Shown here piece by piece: positions 17,054 through 25,463 of a DNA stretch of 64,000 nt. Position 1 is the first letter of the stretch, and every line of letters starts with the position of its first letter. Made by a program: the position numbers and the translations under genes. This DNA comes from Paraperibacillus marinus. Lineage in GTDB: Bacteria > Bacillota > Bacilli > Bacillales > DSM-1321. The stretch is taken from NCBI RefSeq assembly GCF_046237605.1, contig NZ_CP143542.1:1984001-2048000 (forward strand), in the 5' to 3' direction. A model generated the notes under the pieces. That model did no database searches and had not been told where the DNA came from. It was given only the letters and a program-made list of their open reading frames with translations.

Positions 17054-18022
17054 ATGAGTCAAAAACCTTATAGAGTACTTTTGTACTACCAGTATGTAAC
17101 TATTGAAAATCCCGAGGAATTTACAATTCAGCACAAACAGTTCTGCCAGGAGCTCGGTCTTTTGGGCAGGATTTTGATCGCTTCCGAAGGAATCAACGGA
17201 ACCGTTTCCGGAACAGTCGAACAGACTGACAAATACATGGAATTCATGAAAAATGATCCGCGCTTTGAAACAATGGTTTTCAAAGTCGACGAAGCGGAAG
17301 GACATGCATTCAAGAAGCTGAAAGTCCGCTGCAGGCCTGAATTGGTGACACTTCGTCTCGAGGACGATGTGAATCCGCTTGAAACAACCGGTGAATACTT
17401 AAGTCCGGCTGAATTCCGCAAGCGCCTTGAAGATGAAGATACCATCCTATTGGACGCACGGAACGACTATGAATTTGATTTAGGGCATTTTAGAGGTGCC
17501 ATCCGCCCTGATATAGAAAACTTCCGTGACCTGCCTGACTGGGTCAGGGAAAACAAAGAAATGCTTGAAGGCAAGAAAGTAATCACGTATTGTACTGGCG
17601 GAATCCGCTGTGAAAAATTCTCCGGCTGGCTGAAAAAAGAAGGCTTCGACGATGTAGCTCAGCTGCATGGCGGAATTGTGACTTACGGGAAAGATCCAGA
17701 AGTCCAGGGCGAGCTTTGGGACGGACAGCTCTACGTTTTTGACGAAAGGATTGCCGTACCAGTGAATCAGAAGGAACATGTAGTGGTCGGCAGGGATTAT
17801 TATACAGGCGAGCCTTGTGAACGCTATGTGAATTGTGCCAATCCGGCCTGCAACAGAAAAATTCTTTGCTCTGAAGAAAACGAGCACAAGTATCTTCGCA
17901 GCTGCTCGCATGAGTGCCGTGTGAACCCAAATAATCGTTATATCCCTGAGCATGGCCTCACTGAGGAACAAGTTCAGGAAAGATTGGCAGCAATCGGGGA
18001 AGAAACCCTCCCGGCCAGCTGA
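17054..18022 (+). CDS. trhO: tRNA uridine(34) hydroxylase, rhodanese-type
   Basis: TrhO uses O2 to hydroxylate U34 in tRNA anticodons to 5-hydroxyuridine, the first step to mo5U in Bacillus. The 322-residue chain has the N-terminal YceA domain (residues 1-95, LLGRILIASEGINGTVSG), the rhodanese domain with LLDARNDYEFDLGHF and active Cys180 in TYCTGGIRCEKFSG, and a C-terminal zinc region with CANPACN and SCSHECR. The frame begins seven codons earlier at 17033, but AGGTGG is placed for the ATG at 17054. A TATAAT with an upstream TG lies at 16973-16978, inside the preceding gap. Confidence 0.93.
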   Translation: MSQKPYRVLLYYQYVTIENPEEFTIQHKQFCQELGLLGRILIASEGINGTVSGTVEQTDKYMEFMKNDPRFETMVFKVDEAEGHAFKKLKVRCRPELVTLRLEDDVNPLETTGEYLSPAEFRKRLEDEDTILLDARNDYEFDLGHFRGAIRPDIENFRDLPDWVRENKEMLEGKKVITYCTGGIRCEKFSGWLKKEGFDDVAQLHGGIVTYGKDPEVQGELWDGQLYVFDERIAVPVNQKEHVVVGRDYYTGEPCERYVNCANPACNRKILCSEENEHKYLRSCSHECRVNPNNRYIPEHGLTEEQVQERLAAIGEETLPAS

Positions 18023-18029
18023 CCTTGTA

Positions 18030-18068
18030 AGGAGGATGTCCCCAAAGTGAGGGGGATCCTCTTTTTTT
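18030..18068 (+). terminator. Intrinsic terminator of trhO
   Basis: GGAGGATGTCCCC pairs with GGGGGATCCTC (one bulge) and is followed by seven T residues. Confidence 0.85.
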
Positions 18069-18149
18069 GGGCAGTTTTTTTCTCATTTTCAGGGGGCAAA
18101 AACCTGCACCTAAGAACGTGGGCTGATTCATTTCTTTATCCGGCTTCTA

Positions 18150-18179
18150 TTGACATTAAGAAAAGGCTTGTGCCATAAT
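18150..18179 (+). promoter_or_regulatory. SigA-type promoter of pyrB
   Basis: Perfect TTGACA at 18150-18155 and CATAAT at 18174-18179, 18 bases apart, just before the PyrR attenuator. Confidence 0.7.
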
Positions 18180-18201
18180 CACTGTAAATGAATAAGCATT
18201 A

Positions 18202-18348
18202 CCTTTAAATTTAGTCCAGAGAGACTGACAAGGTAAGTAACTGGAACCGCTGTGTGCGGTCATTCATGAAATCCATTTTTACATGGATTCTGTGTGGTTA
18301 CCCTTACGAGCGCAAAGCTTCCTGTCTCTTCGGCCAGGAGGCTTTTTT
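18202..18348 (+). promoter_or_regulatory. PyrR-dependent transcription attenuator
   Basis: The leader has the PyrR RNA-binding hairpin: CCTTTAAATTTAGTCCAGAG at 18202-18221, then AGACTGACAAGG to 18233, with a CCTT / AAGG outer stem and the conserved AGTCCAGAGAGACTG core. Further on is an intrinsic terminator (AAGCTTCCTG 18315-18324, CAGGAGGCTT 18335-18344, T-run to 18347). As in the B. subtilis pyr operon, UMP-bound PyrR should hold the first hairpin, free the terminator and stop transcription into the gene. Motif and order are seen directly; the response is inferred. Confidence 0.9.
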
Positions 18349-18389
18349 ATGCGATTTAAAGGCATCAATAAAAGCCAGGGGGAAAAAGG

Positions 18390-19346
18390 ATGAAATTGTA
18401 TCATGTACTTGGAGCCAAACAATATGACCGTGTGTCACTTGAAAATATTTTCGAAACCGCTGATAAAATGGAACAGATTGTTAAGAATGGCGGCAGCGAT
18501 CTGTATTCCAGCAAAATAATGACGACCCTTTTCTTCGAACCGAGCACGAGGACACGCCTTTCCTTTGAATCGGCCATCAGCCGGCTTGGGGGCAAGGTAA
18601 TCGGCACAGAAAACGCGGGCCAGTTTTCTTCGGCAACCAAAGGTGAAACTCTTGAAGATACCATCAGAGTTGTTTCTGAGTATTGCGACGTAATCGTACT
18701 GCGTCATACAGACATCGGTGCTGCAGAGCGGGCAGCAGCAGCTGCTTCCGTCCCGGTTATCAATGCAGGAGACGGGGGAGGAGAACACCCGACACAAGCT
18801 CTCCTGGATGTGTATACCATCAAGAAGGAATTGGGCACGCTTGACGATATCCATGTGGTTATGGTTGGTGATCTCAAATACGGACGGACCGTCCACTCAC
18901 TTGCTTATCTGCTTGCGAATTTCAGAAATGTGAAAATTACATTTACGGCTCCTGCCAATGTACAGATTCCTTCGTATGTTAAGGATTACTTAGACAGCAT
19001 GGGCGTTGAATACCAGGAGGAATCAGAGCTGAAAAAAGCGGCCGGGGAAGCGGATGTGATTTACCAGACACGCATCCAGAAAGAGCGGTTTGCTTCACAA
19101 GAGGACTTTCAGCAGGCGGATGGCAGGTATATCATCAATGATGATGTGATGAACTGCTTAAAGCCCGAATGCATCATCCTTCACCCGCTCCCAAGGGCAG
19201 GGGAAATAGAGCAAAGTGTCGACAAAGACCTGAGGGCCGCCTATTTCCGGCAGGCAAAAAATGGTCTGTTCATCCGCATGGCCCTGCTGGAAAAGTGCTT
19301 CCAGTCCGCTGGCGCTCATGTATCTGAAGAAACTCTCTATGTATAA
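18390..19346 (+). CDS. pyrB: Aspartate carbamoyltransferase, E. coli-like catalytic chain, outside a pyr operon
   Basis: Condenses carbamoyl phosphate with aspartate in pyrimidine synthesis. The 318 residues contain STRTR at 52-56, KGET at 84-87, HPTQ at 133-136 and HPLPR at 265-269, so all carbamoyl-phosphate and aspartate site motifs are present. The segment VVMVGDLKYGRTVHSL matches the E. coli type and differs from the B. subtilis PyrB (which reads GDIKHSR there). No pyrI regulatory chain is adjacent and no other pyr gene flanks it. Expression is set by the PyrR attenuator just upstream. It could be an additional ATCase or the only one; the window cannot decide. Confidence 0.9.
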   Translation: MKLYHVLGAKQYDRVSLENIFETADKMEQIVKNGGSDLYSSKIMTTLFFEPSTRTRLSFESAISRLGGKVIGTENAGQFSSATKGETLEDTIRVVSEYCDVIVLRHTDIGAAERAAAAASVPVINAGDGGGEHPTQALLDVYTIKKELGTLDDIHVVMVGDLKYGRTVHSLAYLLANFRNVKITFTAPANVQIPSYVKDYLDSMGVEYQEESELKKAAGEADVIYQTRIQKERFASQEDFQQADGRYIINDDVMNCLKPECIILHPLPRAGEIEQSVDKDLRAAYFRQAKNGLFIRMALLEKCFQSAGAHVSEETLYV

Positions 19347-19387
19347 AGAAAGGCCGGATCATAAATAACGATCCGGCTTTCTTTTTG
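19345..19387 (+). terminator. Intrinsic terminator of pyrB
   Basis: AAAGAAAGGCCGGATC pairs with GATCCGGCTTTCTTT (one bulge), then a T-run. Confidence 0.9.
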
Positions 19388-19463
19388 TTCTGCTGGTATT
19401 TGAAGCGGCACTATTCCATGTTTTTTCATAACTAATGACGGGAAAGAGAATATTAGGAGAGTA

Positions 19464-20459
19464 ATGAGAGAAAGAGGGATGAATTTGGCCAGTACTTTGC
19501 ATTTATTGAAAAAAGGAAATAGATCGGCATTAATAGCGGCAATCGTCAATACCGTGATAGCGATCATCAAAGGGACAGCCTATTTTTTTACGGGAAATGT
19601 CGCGATGTTTGCCGAAACGATGCACAGCCTGGGGGATGCTGCCAATCAGTACTTTGTGTATATTGGGTCGGCGCTCAGTAAGAGGGCACCCAATGACCGT
19701 TTTCCAGGAGGTTTTGGCCGTCTGGTTCATCTTGTGCTGTTAGGAGCGGTGCTGATAGTCGGAATCATGGCTTATGAGACAATTGTGGAAGGCTATCATC
19801 ATATCATGCATCCCGCAGAATCGAGCGGGCTGTCCATCAATATCTCCATCCTTGCCGCGGCCACACTGCTGGAGGCGTTTGTCCTCTTTAAGGCCATGAA
19901 GGAAATCCTTCATGATGCCGGGGTAAAGGCGGCAGGTTTTGGGATCATACCTGCAAGCATCGCCAACTTTAAAAAAGGGAAGCCGGCCACAAGGCTCGTC
20001 TTCATGGAAGATACAGTAGCGACGGCCGGCGGTCTCCTTGCCATACTGGCCGTGCTGGTGGCCCATTATACTTCCTTTGAAGAAGCGGAAGGCATTGCCT
20101 CCATTCTGATTGGATTAATGATGTTCTTCGTAGTTGGCAGGGTGTTCCTGGACAATGCGAGAGGTGTGCTTGGTGAGTCAGACGATGTGATGGAACAGAA
20201 AATCGGCGCGATGGTCATGAAAGATCCAGATGTAAAAGATGTAGGGGAAGTGACAGTCATTAAGGAAGGCGATGATCTTCATGTGGAGCTGGAGATTGAA
20301 ATCAGTCCCGAGATGACCTTTGCCCAGGCAGATGATATCAAAGACCGGATAGAGGAGAAAATCCGTGCCGAACGCGGAGTTACAGATGTAATCATTGAAT
20401 TGGACGAGGATGACGGAGTGGATAATTGGACAACTGTTTCAAAGGAAAAGGAGCGGTAG
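19464..20459 (+). CDS. Cation diffusion facilitator (CDF) family transporter
   Basis: A 331-residue inner-membrane metal/proton antiporter. It has about six hydrophobic segments in residues 20-235, the TM2 site MHSLGDAANQ, a TM5 pair in FMEDTVATAGG, and a soluble C-terminal ferredoxin-like domain (DPDVKDVGEVTVIKEG, LHVELEIEIS). The TM5 pair is Glu-Asp rather than the HxxxD of zinc exporters, so the metal specificity is uncertain. The first ATG has AGGAGAG upstream. The chain ends in an acidic tail. A short gap leads to the next gene. Confidence 0.85.
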   Translation: MRERGMNLASTLHLLKKGNRSALIAAIVNTVIAIIKGTAYFFTGNVAMFAETMHSLGDAANQYFVYIGSALSKRAPNDRFPGGFGRLVHLVLLGAVLIVGIMAYETIVEGYHHIMHPAESSGLSINISILAAATLLEAFVLFKAMKEILHDAGVKAAGFGIIPASIANFKKGKPATRLVFMEDTVATAGGLLAILAVLVAHYTSFEEAEGIASILIGLMMFFVVGRVFLDNARGVLGESDDVMEQKIGAMVMKDPDVKDVGEVTVIKEGDDLHVELEIEISPEMTFAQADDIKDRIEEKIRAERGVTDVIIELDEDDGVDNWTTVSKEKER

Positions 20460-20522
20460 AAAGGGCATATTCCGCCTGTGCCGTAAATAGGCTTTATTAA
20501 AAGATATTTACGGAGGTCTGGA

Positions 20523-20918
20523 ATGGAAGAAAAAAACCTGCCTGCCATTACTGAGGAAATGGCAGCCCGCTATTATGATCTGTCTAAAAAGTCCAAGCTG
20601 ATCGAGAAAGAAATGAATGATCTAAAGAAACAGTTTCATGCTTATTTTGATTACAGTGCCGGATCAGAACAAAAAGGGGAGATTGAACTTGGCTCCTATA
20701 AACTGACCCGGCAGATCAGGAAAACCGAAAATTATATTTCAGAGACCACTATTGAAAGATTGGAAAGCTTGAACCTGAGCGATTGCATTGAAGTAATCCG
20801 AAAACCGAATACGGAAAAAATCCGGTCGGCGATTACACTTGGATTTTTGGCCGAAAGCGATCTTGAGGACTGCATCGTCCAAAAAATTTCTTCGGCTATC
20901 ACCATAAAGGAAACGTAA
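20523..20918 (+). CDS. Hypothetical protein with N-terminal coiled coil
   Basis: Unrecognised 131-residue cytosolic protein. Residues 13-45 are a charged helix likely to form a coiled coil (LSKKSKLIEKEMNDLKKQF). The rest is mixed alpha/beta, with SYKLTRQIRKTENYI and a C-terminal region with two cysteines. GGAGG six bases before the ATG. It may be read with the CDF gene, since no terminator separates them, and it ends in a large hairpin. Confidence 0.6.
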   Translation: MEEKNLPAITEEMAARYYDLSKKSKLIEKEMNDLKKQFHAYFDYSAGSEQKGEIELGSYKLTRQIRKTENYISETTIERLESLNLSDCIEVIRKPNTEKIRSAITLGFLAESDLEDCIVQKISSAITIKET

Positions 20919-20925
20919 AATATGT

Positions 20926-21005
20926 AGCCAGCTCAGGAACCACGCCTTTCCGACTTGCTGTACAAGCCAGGAAGGGCAGGGAAATAAGCTGGCTTGCTGT
21001 TTTTT
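20926..21005 (+). terminator. Large nested hairpin terminator
   Basis: Outer stem AGCCAGCT / AGCTGGCT (20926-20933, 20987-20994), inner pairing GCCTTTCC / GGAAGGGC and CTTG / CAAG, then a T-run. It is larger than a minimal terminator. Confidence 0.65.
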
Positions 21006-21045
21006 AAAAATTCAATTAATTCTCATATTTTTATTGTTTAAAGCA

Positions 21046-21100
21046 TTGAATTTTTTGTATAAAAGAGTAAAATAGTGGTTATTAGATTTTTCAGAATAAA
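21046..21100 (+). promoter_or_regulatory. Promoter with overlapping candidate CodY box
   Basis: TTGAAT (21046-21051) and TAAAAT (21068-21073) are 16 bases apart. ATTTTTCAGAATAAA at 21086-21100 agrees with the 15-base CodY consensus AATTTTCWGAAAATT at 11 positions and covers the expected early transcribed region. In B. subtilis the related ybgE gene is a CodY target, so repression in rich amino acid supply is plausible. Confidence 0.5.
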
Positions 21101-21115
21101 ACAGGAGGCGGAATA

Positions 21116-22204
21116 ATGGTCAAACAAATAATCTCTATACAGCAAAGTTCATCCAGAAAAGAAAAGCCTGAGGCTGATCAGCTTCAATTTGGCCGGGTAT
21201 TCACTGACCATATGTTCACTATGGATTATTCAGACGATAAGGGGTGGCACGAGCCTAAAATCATTCCTTATCAGCCTCTCGTTTTAGAACCGGCTTCCAT
21301 GGTATTTCATTACGGCCAGTCTGTATTCGAAGGCTTGAAGGCTTATTCAAGCAAAGGGAAGGTCCTGTTGTTCAGGCCTGAAAAGAACTTCCAGAGATTC
21401 AATGTGTCCAATGAAAGGCTGTGCATCCCGGATATTGACGAAGAATTTGTCCTTGATGCGCTTGAGGAGTTAATAAGTATTGATTCTGACTGGGTTCCTG
21501 ACGCAGAAGGAACATCCCTTTACATCCGGCCGTTCATCATATCTACCGAGCCATTCCTGGGCGTTGCCCCATCCCGGCATTTTAAATTCCTGATCATCCT
21601 GTCCCCAGTGGGCTCTTACTATACGGAAGGTATCAAACCGATAAAAATCAGCGTGGAAAGCAATTATGTTCGTGCCGTAAAAGGCGGAACCGGAACCGCC
21701 AAGACCGGGGGCAATTATGCAGCGAGCCTGAAGGCCCAGGAATCAGCCAATTCCAGGGGATGTGCCCAGGTGCTCTGGCTTGATGGAGTTGAAAAGAAAT
21801 ATATTGAAGAAGTCGGCAGCATGAATGTATTTTTTAAGATAGGCGATACCGTGGTTACACCAGAATTGAACGGGAGCATACTGGACGGTGTGACGAGGAA
21901 TTCGGTCATCCAGCTCCTGCAGCACTGGGACATTCCTGTAGTCGAGAGGAAGGTGTCTATGGAAGAGCTGTATGAGGCTCATAAGGCAGGCACACTTGAG
22001 GAGGCATGGGGCACCGGGACTGCGGCAGTCATTTCCCCGGTCGGTGAGTTTGTTTGGGGAGAAGAGAGCCTTTCCATTAATAATGGGGAAACCGGGCCGC
22101 TTTCAAAAAGAGTATACGATACATTAACGGGCATCCAGACCGGAACGATTGAAGATCCATTCGGCTGGGTAAAGCAGATTCAAAAAGAGAAAACTTTCGC
22201 ATGA
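21116..22204 (+). CDS. ilvE: Branched-chain amino acid aminotransferase
   Basis: A 362-residue PLP enzyme of fold type IV that interconverts Leu, Ile and Val with their 2-oxo acids using glutamate/2-oxoglutarate. Visible marks: MVFHYGQSVFEGLKAY, YIRPFIISTEP, the PLP lysine in GTAKTGGNYAAS, IEEVGSMNVFF and the phosphate-binding GTGTAAVISPVG. Length and sequence fit the long branched-chain type (B. subtilis YbgE / YwaA). AGGAGGCGG ribosome site; flanked by terminators, so monocistronic and possibly under CodY. Confidence 0.95.
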   Translation: MVKQIISIQQSSSRKEKPEADQLQFGRVFTDHMFTMDYSDDKGWHEPKIIPYQPLVLEPASMVFHYGQSVFEGLKAYSSKGKVLLFRPEKNFQRFNVSNERLCIPDIDEEFVLDALEELISIDSDWVPDAEGTSLYIRPFIISTEPFLGVAPSRHFKFLIILSPVGSYYTEGIKPIKISVESNYVRAVKGGTGTAKTGGNYAASLKAQESANSRGCAQVLWLDGVEKKYIEEVGSMNVFFKIGDTVVTPELNGSILDGVTRNSVIQLLQHWDIPVVERKVSMEELYEAHKAGTLEEAWGTGTAAVISPVGEFVWGEESLSINNGETGPLSKRVYDTLTGIQTGTIEDPFGWVKQIQKEKTFA

Positions 22205-22212
22205 GCGTAAGG

Positions 22213-22238
22213 GGCAGGCCTGATATGGCCTGCCTTTT
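22213..22238 (+). terminator. Intrinsic terminator of ilvE
   Basis: GGCAGGCC / GGCCTGCC around a six-base loop, followed by TTTTCT; it also lies at the end of the convergent gene. Confidence 0.85.
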
Positions 22239-22991
22239 CTATTTAAGCAAATCTCTGGCATAATAGATCTTCCCGCTTTCAATGGACGGAGACGTCATTA
22301 AGCCGACAAGGCATTCAGCCACTTCGGCCGGTTCTTTGAGCTGTCCGTTTTCTTTGTAAGACTGGAAGCTCTCCACTTCATCAAAAAATCCCCGGCTTGC
22401 AGAACGGATGACTTCCTGCATTCCGGTATCCATGATCCCCGGACTGAAGGCATTCAGGATATGCGGGAGTCCCTGGTTTGCGAGCTCCAATGCTGCGGTT
22501 TCAGTGAATAAATTCAGGGCGGCCTTGGTACTGCCATAAATGCTCCAGCCATGCACAGCCCTTTCGCCTGCGCCTGATGTAATATTCATCATATTCAGCT
22601 TAACAGGCCGCTCTTTTGCTCCACGCAGAAAGGCATTTATTAAAAGGACAGGTGCTTCAAAATTCAGCTTTAATGCGCTTGTTACTTGATCAGGGACTAA
22701 ACTTCCTGCCGGAGCGATCGGCTCAACGGTGCCGGCATTATTAATGAGATAAAGATCTTGATTTTCCAGGCGGAAAATCTCTTCTGCCAATGTACTCAAT
22801 TCCTTGCCGTCTGCCTTGGAAAGGTCGAGCTGAAAATGATAATAAGGTACATTCTTCCCTTCCGCAAGTTCTTTCAGATTAAGATTTTCCTGCCTTGAAA
22901 CGGAGGCTATGCCGATTCCCCTGTTCATGAATTTAATTGCACAAGCCTCACCTAGACCGCGCGATGTTCCTGTTATTAATGCGATGGCCAT
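22239..22991 (-). CDS. yueD: Short-chain dehydrogenase, (S)-benzoin-forming benzil reductase type
   Basis: A 250-residue NADPH-dependent SDR oxidoreductase. Cofactor site TGTSRGLGEA at 8-17, NNAGT, catalytic Ser in MNITSGAGE, and Tyr-Lys in IYGSTKAAL. The sequence, including ISR-like VSRQENLNL and the C-terminal SGKIYYARDLL, resembles B. subtilis YueD and the B. cereus benzil reductase; the natural substrate is unknown. GGAGAGAATTTAG precedes the ATG. Divergent from the patatin gene. Confidence 0.85.
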   Translation of the reverse strand: MAIALITGTSRGLGEACAIKFMNRGIGIASVSRQENLNLKELAEGKNVPYYHFQLDLSKADGKELSTLAEEIFRLENQDLYLINNAGTVEPIAPAGSLVPDQVTSALKLNFEAPVLLINAFLRGAKERPVKLNMMNITSGAGERAVHGWSIYGSTKAALNLFTETAALELANQGLPHILNAFSPGIMDTGMQEVIRSASRGFFDEVESFQSYKENGQLKEPAEVAECLVGLMTSPSIESGKIYYARDLLK

Positions 22992-23120
22992 CTAAATTCT
23001 CTCCCAACCTTTATGTATTTAGGGCAGTCCATATTAGAATACGAAACTATATTCATATGGTAAACTATTCGTATAATAAATATACCATTTATATCTGAAT
23101 TATTTAAATAGCAGGAGCGG

Positions 23121-23978
23121 ATGAACATGGAACAAACTGGGCTTGTATTGGAAGGCGGAGGAATGCGGGGAGTTTACACGGCGGGAGTTCTTCGCTATTT
23201 GATGGAAAACGATTTGTATTTTCCTTATATAATTGGTGTTTCTGCGGGTGCCTGCAATGGCTCGTCCTATGTAGCCAGGCAATTGGACAGAAACCGGACG
23301 GTTAACATAGATTATATTACGCATCCCGAATATATCTCTGTGAAACGATATATGAAAAAAAGAGAACTATTTGGGATGGATTTCTTATTTGATACACTCC
23401 CGAACCAGCTGGTCCCCTTTGATTACCAGGCATTTAATGGAGCTGGGGAGCAGTTTGTGGTAGGTACGACAGATGCCGTGACAGGAAAGGCTGTCTATTA
23501 CAATAAGAGAGAACATGGCGACGACATGCTGACGATTCTTCGTGCATCCAGCTCCCTGCCATGGATGGCGCCTGAAGTCCCATATGACGGCAGGCTGCTT
23601 CTAGATGGAGGCATCGCCGATCCGATTCCGATCAAAAAAGCAGAAAGCGACGGAAATCGCAGGAACGTGGTGGTCTTGACACGGAATAAAGGCTATCAAA
23701 AAGGGAAGCCTTCGTTTGGCTGGCTTTTAAAAAAGAGATATCCGCACAAAATCGGCCTTATCGAGGCCATACTGGACAGACACAGCCGTTATAACGAGAC
23801 TCTTAGGGATCTCGCTGAAAAAGAAGAAGCCGGGGAAGTATTCATCATCCGCCCTGAGGAGAAACTTGAGGTAGGAAGAGTGGAAAGAAACCCTGTAAAG
23901 CTTACAAAGCTTTATGATAAAGGTTACCAGGAAGCAGAAAAGAACTTTACGAGATTGAAAGATTTCCTGGGCAGCTGA
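23121..23978 (+). CDS. Patatin-like phospholipase
   Basis: A 285-residue serine acyl hydrolase of the bacterial RssA/YjjU type. The oxyanion loop is LEGGGMRGVYTAGVL, the nucleophile serine is in GVSAGACNG and the Asp of the dyad is in LLDGGIADPIP; all are intact. It probably cleaves phospholipid or other acyl esters in the cytosol or at the membrane face. No signal peptide. GGAGCGGATGAAC precedes the ATG. It is followed at short distance by the alkyltransferase-like gene and yuxK, a likely three-gene unit. Confidence 0.9.
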   Translation: MNMEQTGLVLEGGGMRGVYTAGVLRYLMENDLYFPYIIGVSAGACNGSSYVARQLDRNRTVNIDYITHPEYISVKRYMKKRELFGMDFLFDTLPNQLVPFDYQAFNGAGEQFVVGTTDAVTGKAVYYNKREHGDDMLTILRASSSLPWMAPEVPYDGRLLLDGGIADPIPIKKAESDGNRRNVVVLTRNKGYQKGKPSFGWLLKKRYPHKIGLIEAILDRHSRYNETLRDLAEKEEAGEVFIIRPEEKLEVGRVERNPVKLTKLYDKGYQEAEKNFTRLKDFLGS

Positions 23979-23995
23979 TGCTGCGGAGGCAGGTT

Positions 23996-24337
23996 ATGAA
24001 TCCATTTACACAAAAGGCGCTTAAGATTTTAAGCAGCATACCGGAGGGCAGGGTCATGACTTATGGGCAGGCGGCGGCCTTGGCCGGAAGTCCGAGGGGG
24101 GCAAGGCAGATTGTCCGGATCCTGCATTCCATGTCTGATAAGCATAATCTCCCCTGGCACCGGGTCATAAATGCCAGGGGAATGATTGCGATACAGGACA
24201 GGGAGACTGCCATCCGGCAGCGGGAACTCCTCCTGTCAGAAGGCATTCCTGTCAGCAGCGAAGGTTTCATTGATTTAACGGTTTACCGGGCAAATATCCA
24301 TCCAGAAGAAGAAATGGGGGAAGAGCATGGATACTAA
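23996..24337 (+). CDS. Alkyltransferase-like protein (ATL), MGMT family without the reactive Cys
   Basis: A 113-residue DNA-binding protein related to the C-terminal domain of O6-alkylguanine-DNA alkyltransferase. The usual PCHRV motif reads PWHRVINARG, with Trp in place of the acceptor cysteine, which defines ATL proteins: they bind O6-alkylguanine, flip it and mark it for nucleotide excision repair. Also visible are the winged-helix AALAGSPRGARQIVRIL and the N-terminal IPEGRVMTYGQ. The frame starts six codons earlier, but GGAGGCAGG fits the ATG at 23996. It overlaps yuxK by 11 bases. Confidence 0.9.
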   Translation: MNPFTQKALKILSSIPEGRVMTYGQAAALAGSPRGARQIVRILHSMSDKHNLPWHRVINARGMIAIQDRETAIRQRELLLSEGIPVSSEGFIDLTVYRANIHPEEEMGEEHGY

Positions 24338-24728
24338 AGCAAGGCCGGTCATTCTTTTTGACGGAGTATGCAACCTTTGCAATGGGGCTGTGCAATTTAT
24401 TATAAAACGGGACAGGGAGGCTGTGTTTGCGTTTGCATCGCTGCAATCAGAAGCCGGTTTAAAATTGCTTCAAGAATATGGAGTGCCGGCTGATAGCGAT
24501 TCATTCGTGCTCATAGCCGGACCTGATTTTTATCTGCATTCGGATGCTGCCCTTCGTGTTGCTTCCAGGCTCAAAATGCCCTGGAAGACAGCCGGCATCT
24601 TCTACATACTTCCAAGAATTTTAAGAGACAGGGTATATAAGCTGATCGCCCGGAACCGCTATCGCTGGTTCGGCAAACAGAATGAATGCATGATTCCCAG
24701 ACCCGAATGGAAAGAGCGGTTCCTGTAG
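24327..24728 (+). CDS. yuxK: DUF393 / DCC-family thiol-disulfide oxidoreductase-like protein
   Basis: A 133-residue thioredoxin-fold-like protein with the DCC signature DGVCNLCNG (CxxC at residues 15 and 18), then FIIKRDREAVFAFASLQS, and the C-terminal family ending YKLIARNRYRWFGK. It resembles B. subtilis YuxK. A redox role is presumed from the CxxC, but no substrate is known. It overlaps the ATL gene, so the two are co-translated; the ribosome site GGGGGAAGAG lies inside that gene. Confidence 0.88.
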   Translation: MDTKARPVILFDGVCNLCNGAVQFIIKRDREAVFAFASLQSEAGLKLLQEYGVPADSDSFVLIAGPDFYLHSDAALRVASRLKMPWKTAGIFYILPRILRDRVYKLIARNRYRWFGKQNECMIPRPEWKERFL

Positions 24729-24738
24729 GGAACTGCAC

Positions 24739-24767
24739 GACACTGCTGCCGCTCAAACAGCAGTGTC
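24739..24767 (+). terminator. Hairpin after yuxK
   Basis: GACACTGCTG / CAGCAGTGTC around a nine-base loop; a T-rich but interrupted tract follows. Confidence 0.65.
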
Positions 24768-24926
24768 AGCACATTACATTTCTTTTATTATTCTTCGTAT
24801 GCACTCCTTCCACTTCCATCCTTTCGAGCAGATAAATTGATTAATATGTATTCAATAAATGGATAATATTGTATAATCAATAACACCAAAACATAAAGAA
24901 ATAGCGCGGAGGATGGAGGAAGAAGG

Positions 24927-25442
24927 GTGAAGAAGGCTGTTATACTTTCCATTTTTGCTTTTGTTATAACAGTATTAGTAACAAATATTTATTTAAAAGG
25001 ACCATCAACCGTGAAAGCCGCCGTATCCGAACAAATTACAAAAGAAGACGTCCGTCATGACTCGGTGAAGTATCGGATAGTCTCTGTTCCCCATAGTCTT
25101 TATACTCTCGTAATTTTTGACATTCCCCACAAAATCTGGCTCTTCAAGAAGCAAACCTTTTTTAACAAAACAAGATACGAACTCGAAACCTCATTTCAAA
25201 CATATGAATCGACTCTTAATAAAGAAATACAAGGCTATGTAAATGGGAAGCTTGCTTATGGGCTGGTACAAATTCCAGAAGGTAAAACCGCTCATATCAA
25301 AGGAGGAAAGTTAGACGTCTTTCCGATCGGTGAATATTTTTCTGAAAGCAAGTATGCCAGAGATTATAAGGAACTATATTTCTATTATTTAAAACAGCGC
25401 ATTAAAGTGGAAGATGATTACAACCCCATTGACATAGAATAA
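24927..25442 (+). CDS. Membrane-anchored or secreted protein of unknown function
   Basis: A 171-residue protein starting at GTG, with GGAGG seven bases upstream. Residues 1-24 are a hydrophobic export signal or anchor (KKAVILSIFAFVITVLV). The rest is extracytoplasmic, basic and aromatic, without cysteines or known motifs (HKIWLFKKQTFFNKTRYEL). It is more AT-rich than the genes on either side. No family recognised. Confidence 0.65.
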   Translation: MKKAVILSIFAFVITVLVTNIYLKGPSTVKAAVSEQITKEDVRHDSVKYRIVSVPHSLYTLVIFDIPHKIWLFKKQTFFNKTRYELETSFQTYESTLNKEIQGYVNGKLAYGLVQIPEGKTAHIKGGKLDVFPIGEYFSESKYARDYKELYFYYLKQRIKVEDDYNPIDIE

Positions 25443-25463
25443 AAGCTCTACTAGGAGACCATT

